A stretch of DNA of 64,000 nt from UBA1547 sp035399865 (GTDB lineage: Bacteria; Patescibacteriota; Saccharimonadia; Saccharimonadales; Saccharimonadaceae). Location of the stretch: the NCBI GenBank assembly GCA_035399865.1, contig DAOPJW010000004.1, positions 1-64,000 of the forward strand, given 5' to 3'. The notes below the pieces were generated by a model that was given only the letters and a program-made list of their open reading frames with translations, did no database searches and was not told the DNA's origin. Below are positions 61,554-64,000 of the stretch, piece by piece. The stretch's first letter is position 1. Each line of letters begins with the position of its first letter. The translations under genes and the position numbers were made by a program.

Positions 61554-61595
61554 AATACTCATATACTACTACATTCCAAGCTAAATAAACAAGTG

Positions 61596-62834
61596 TTAAT
61601 AACCAAGTTCTTCCTTTGCTCTATTAATTTGAGGATCATTACCATTATCTATATCAGATGAAGTCAAATCTATTACTATGTCAGGCTCTATTCCTGAACC
61701 GTTGATATTTTTATTATTAGGAGTATACCAACGAGCTATGGTAATTTTTAATTCTGCTCCATCATTTAGGTTTATTAATTGTTGAACACTCCCCTTGCCA
61801 TAAGTTACAGTTCCGACAATTTTAGCCACTTTATGATCTTGCAACGCCCCTGCAACTATTTCACTGGCACTTGCTGAACTTTCATTTACTAAAACAATCG
61901 TAGGTATTTCCGCAAGTATCGCATTACTTCCAGAGCGTATTGTCGATTTAATCGTATTACCACTTCTTTCAGTTGCAATTATTTTATTATCCAACCATAA
62001 GCCTGCGACCGACCTAGCGGCATTAACATAACCTCCGCCATTTCCACGAAGATCCAAGATTATCGCTTTGACATCTTGTTTAATAAAGTTCTGTGCTACT
62101 ATTTTTGCTAAATCGCCAGTCTCAGTATCAAATCTAGAAATAGTCATAACACCTAAACCGTCCTCGATTGTACTAGTTACACTTGGGTTATTTATAATAG
62201 CCCTAGTGATACTGTATTCTTTTATCTCACTTCCACGCTGGATAGTTAACTTGACGGTCGTACCTTCTTCACCTCTAATCTTGCTTACTGCTTCATCAAC
62301 TGTCCATTCACTAGTTGATTCATCATTAATTTTCAATATTAAATCGTTTGCTTGTAAACCAGCTTCGATAGCAGGATTATTAGCCAAAACACGTATTATT
62401 GTTATCTGATTCTTTCTTTGGCTAATTTCCGCACCAATACCGCCACCAATTGATCCAGTAAGACTATTATCAAAGTCTTCAGCTTCTTGAGGACTCATAT
62501 AAATCGTATAAGCATCGCCAACAGCACTTACCATACCTCTATTAGCACCCTGTATTAATGCAGATTTATCAATCTCACCATCATATTTTGAAGCTAAGTG
62601 GTTATAAGTTTCTTGAAGTGATTTCAAATCGATACTTCCAGAATGAGCCTTGTACCCAAAAACTGGTCCAACCAAGGCTTCAATTTGATAATGATACGTA
62701 CCTAAAATATAACCTCCAGCCATAGTTAATACAAAAGCAACAAATAATATGATTGACTTGTAGTTTTTATAAAATTGACGAAATTTATTCCGACTAAATA
62801 ATTTGTTTCTAATTTTTGCTCCGACGTGCTTCAT
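61596..62834 (-). CDS. C-terminal processing peptidase (S41, CtpA-like)
   Basis: The 412-residue protein has one N-terminal membrane helix (IILFVAFVLTMAGGYILGTY) and a PDZ domain (about 115-205: IGGGIGAEISQRKNQITIIR, EAGLQANDLILKIND). The S41 protease core has DLRGNGGGYVNAA, catalytic Ser in VNESSASASEIVAGALQD and Lys in TVTYGKGSVQQL. It cuts surface proteins near the C-terminus outside the membrane. GGGGATG precedes the start. It may process or regulate the neighbouring CHAP hydrolase. Confidence 0.93.
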   Translation of the reverse strand: MKHVGAKIRNKLFSRNKFRQFYKNYKSIILFVAFVLTMAGGYILGTYHYQIEALVGPVFGYKAHSGSIDLKSLQETYNHLASKYDGEIDKSALIQGANRGMVSAVGDAYTIYMSPQEAEDFDNSLTGSIGGGIGAEISQRKNQITIIRVLANNPAIEAGLQANDLILKINDESTSEWTVDEAVSKIRGEEGTTVKLTIQRGSEIKEYSITRAIINNPSVTSTIEDGLGVMTISRFDTETGDLAKIVAQNFIKQDVKAIILDLRGNGGGYVNAARSVAGLWLDNKIIATERSGNTIKSTIRSGSNAILAEIPTIVLVNESSASASEIVAGALQDHKVAKIVGTVTYGKGSVQQLINLNDGAELKITIARWYTPNNKNINGSGIEPDIVIDLTSSDIDNGNDPQINRAKEELGY

Positions 62835-62924
62835 TACATCCCCTATTTTTACAGAAATTTCTACTATATTTAAGTATAACGCAACGTGGTTTAGTTTATA
62901 AAATAATTATAAAATTTACAATAA

Positions 62925-64000
62925 TTATTCGATTATTTTTGGCGGAAATCTAAGGAACACTACGCCGGAATTTCTAATATCCATAGTGCTATATTCACCT
63001 GTACCCCAGTAATTATATTGGCTTACATGAACCCAATCTCCACTAACTGATTCAACTACCATTAAATGACCTAAAGGCGAAAAACCGTCTATAATCGGTA
63101 AAACAACCGCATCACCGGCCTGAGGATTATATACTCTAATTGCACCACTATAGTATGGACCGTATGTTACCCACTGATATGCATTACCATTTCCATAGAA
63201 AGGGCTAACATAACGTCCATAGCGTTCAGATATAGCCCAAGCTGCATAACTAACACATTCCCGATTGTACAACATCCAAGGATCAGAGTAGCTATCTTGG
63301 ATACCGCAATAAGGATAACCGTCACCCCCACAACCTTGATTTCCGCTCCAATTAGTCCATTCAAAACTACCATATACACCAGCACTTCCGTCATTACCAC
63401 TATTCAATAAGCTTTGATAATAAGCTCTTTGCTGAGCAGCTACAGCCTCTAATTGTTGTCTTGAATCACTTATTAATTGCTGATATACCGCCTCTTGTCC
63501 TCGTGTTTGTTCAAGAAGATTCTGTTGCTCAGATCGAGCTGCATCCAAGCTGGCATGTTGAGCCTTTTGTTTATTTAAAACAATTTCCACGTCTTTTTTC
63601 TGTTCTTCTAACTGCATTTTTAAATCTTTTATCTTTGAGATTGTTACAGACAGCTGATTACGTATTGATGAACGATACTCTTGTTTATCTATAAAATCAC
63701 TAATACTATTGCTACTTGCAATCATTTCAATGGGGGTAATATTATCATCCACATACATATCAGCGATTGTTTTTCCAAGAGCATCTTTATTATTCTTAAT
63801 ATCTTCTTCCGTTTTAATAATTTGTGCGACGAGTTTTTCGTATTGTATCTGACTGACATTTATTTCAGATTGAATAATATCTATTTGATTTTGTAATTTA
63901 GCTATAGCATTTCTATATGTATTCGCCTGACTTGCTAAAATATCAGCCTCGGCTTGTGCAGTCTGAATTTGTTGTTGAAGTAAATTAATTTGATTATCAT
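62925..64000 (-). CDS. PcsB-like coiled-coil CHAP peptidoglycan hydrolase (N-terminus beyond window)
   Basis: The frame is open from TAA at 62925 to the window end, so the Met at 63758 is not the true start. Visible are about 190 residues of Gln/Lys/Glu-rich coiled coil (INLLQQQIQTAQAEADILA onward), including KTIADMY, then a linker and a C-terminal CHAP domain. The domain has its catalytic Cys in NRECVSYAAWA and His in LGHLMVVESV. The layout matches PcsB/CwlO-type hydrolases, which FtsEX activates at the septum. FtsEX is not in the window. Confidence 0.88.
   Translation of the reverse strand, partial: DNQINLLQQQIQTAQAEADILASQANTYRNAIAKLQNQIDIIQSEINVSQIQYEKLVAQIIKTEEDIKNNKDALGKTIADMYVDDNITPIEMIASSNSISDFIDKQEYRSSIRNQLSVTISKIKDLKMQLEEQKKDVEIVLNKQKAQHASLDAARSEQQNLLEQTRGQEAVYQQLISDSRQQLEAVAAQQRAYYQSLLNSGNDGSAGVYGSFEWTNWSGNQGCGGDGYPYCGIQDSYSDPWMLYNRECVSYAAWAISERYGRYVSPFYGNGNAYQWVTYGPYYSGAIRVYNPQAGDAVVLPIIDGFSPLGHLMVVESVSGDWVHVSQYNYWGTGEYSTMDIRNSGVVFLRFPPKIIE

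Noticed and set aside
1..64000. CRISPR array
   Set aside because: No short direct repeats with unique spacers; the only tandem array is the 168-bp coding repeat.
1..64000. UGA-to-glycine recoding (SR1/Gracilibacteria)
   Set aside because: TGA ends real genes such as xth and the 8401-8919 gene, and conserved Trp and Gly use standard codons.

Overview
The window is a gene-dense, AT-rich stretch of a bacterial chromosome with about 62 protein genes, two tRNA genes and two well-delimited candidate non-coding RNAs. It most resembles a member of the Patescibacteria/CPR, probably Saccharibacteria (TM7). Supporting signs are small compact genes, many starts lying 6-9 nt downstream of a TATAAT-like box (leaderless mRNAs), several histidine kinases paired with receivers that lack output domains, a VirD4-like ATPase, a reduced division/cell-wall cluster, and surface proteins with a Gram-positive flavour (sortase, DUF3048, PcsB-like CHAP protein). 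TGA acts as a stop and TGG as Trp, so the SR1/Gracilibacteria code is excluded. No phage, IS or CRISPR was seen. The phylum assignment is inference.

1-8 kb: a truncated prepilin-like protein with 168-bp RCC1 repeats, an alpha/beta hydrolase, two glycosyltransferases, smpB, and a damage-control operon (exonuclease III, MTH1-like Nudix, NnrD-like protein). 7.7-9.1 kb: a divergent pair of unknown genes with canonical promoters, long leaders, strong Shine-Dalgarno sequences and an intrinsic terminator, then tRNA-Leu. 9.2-15.6 kb: sortase, PEGA protein, membrane-anchored DUF4367-like protein, gltX, DUF3048 protein.

15.6-28.1 kb: a signalling island of four histidine kinases and three stand-alone receivers interleaved with a large surface protein, a tandem pair of paralogous membrane proteins and a CmpB-type membrane protein. 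28.1-30.8 kb: rRNA pseudouridine synthase, der, pth. 30.8-32.1 kb: three minus-strand units, each with its own promoter and terminator: a structured RNA of about 428 nt, a small membrane protein, and a second structured RNA of about 251 nt. 32.1-39.3 kb: dprA, topA, a sigma-region-4/HARE-HTH regulator and a VirD4-like ATPase.

39.3-39.97 kb is a 664-bp gene-free, very AT-rich gap where the predominant gene direction changes from plus to minus, as expected at a replication terminus. 40-48.4 kb: a dcw cluster on the minus strand (mraZ, a 329-nt untranslated leader, rsmH, ftsL, ftsI-like PBP, mraY, ftsW, murG, ftsQ) without Mur ligases, ftsA or ftsZ. 48.4-59.5 kb: HAD phosphatase, yvcK, Pif1-like helicase, a KwaB-like (DUF4868) protein in an operon with glyQS and rnhA, a kinase-receiver-recO operon, xseA/xseB and a lipid flippase-like protein. 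59.5-64 kb: Trm11-like methyltransferase, rpmA, a receiver, a CtpA-type protease and a PcsB-like CHAP hydrolase cut by the window end.

The best candidates for something undescribed are the two structured RNAs at 30.8-32.0 kb, the mraZ-rsmH leader, the inverted-repeat-flanked membrane gene at 8.3-9.0 kb, the kinase-receiver-recO operon and the orphan KwaB-like gene.
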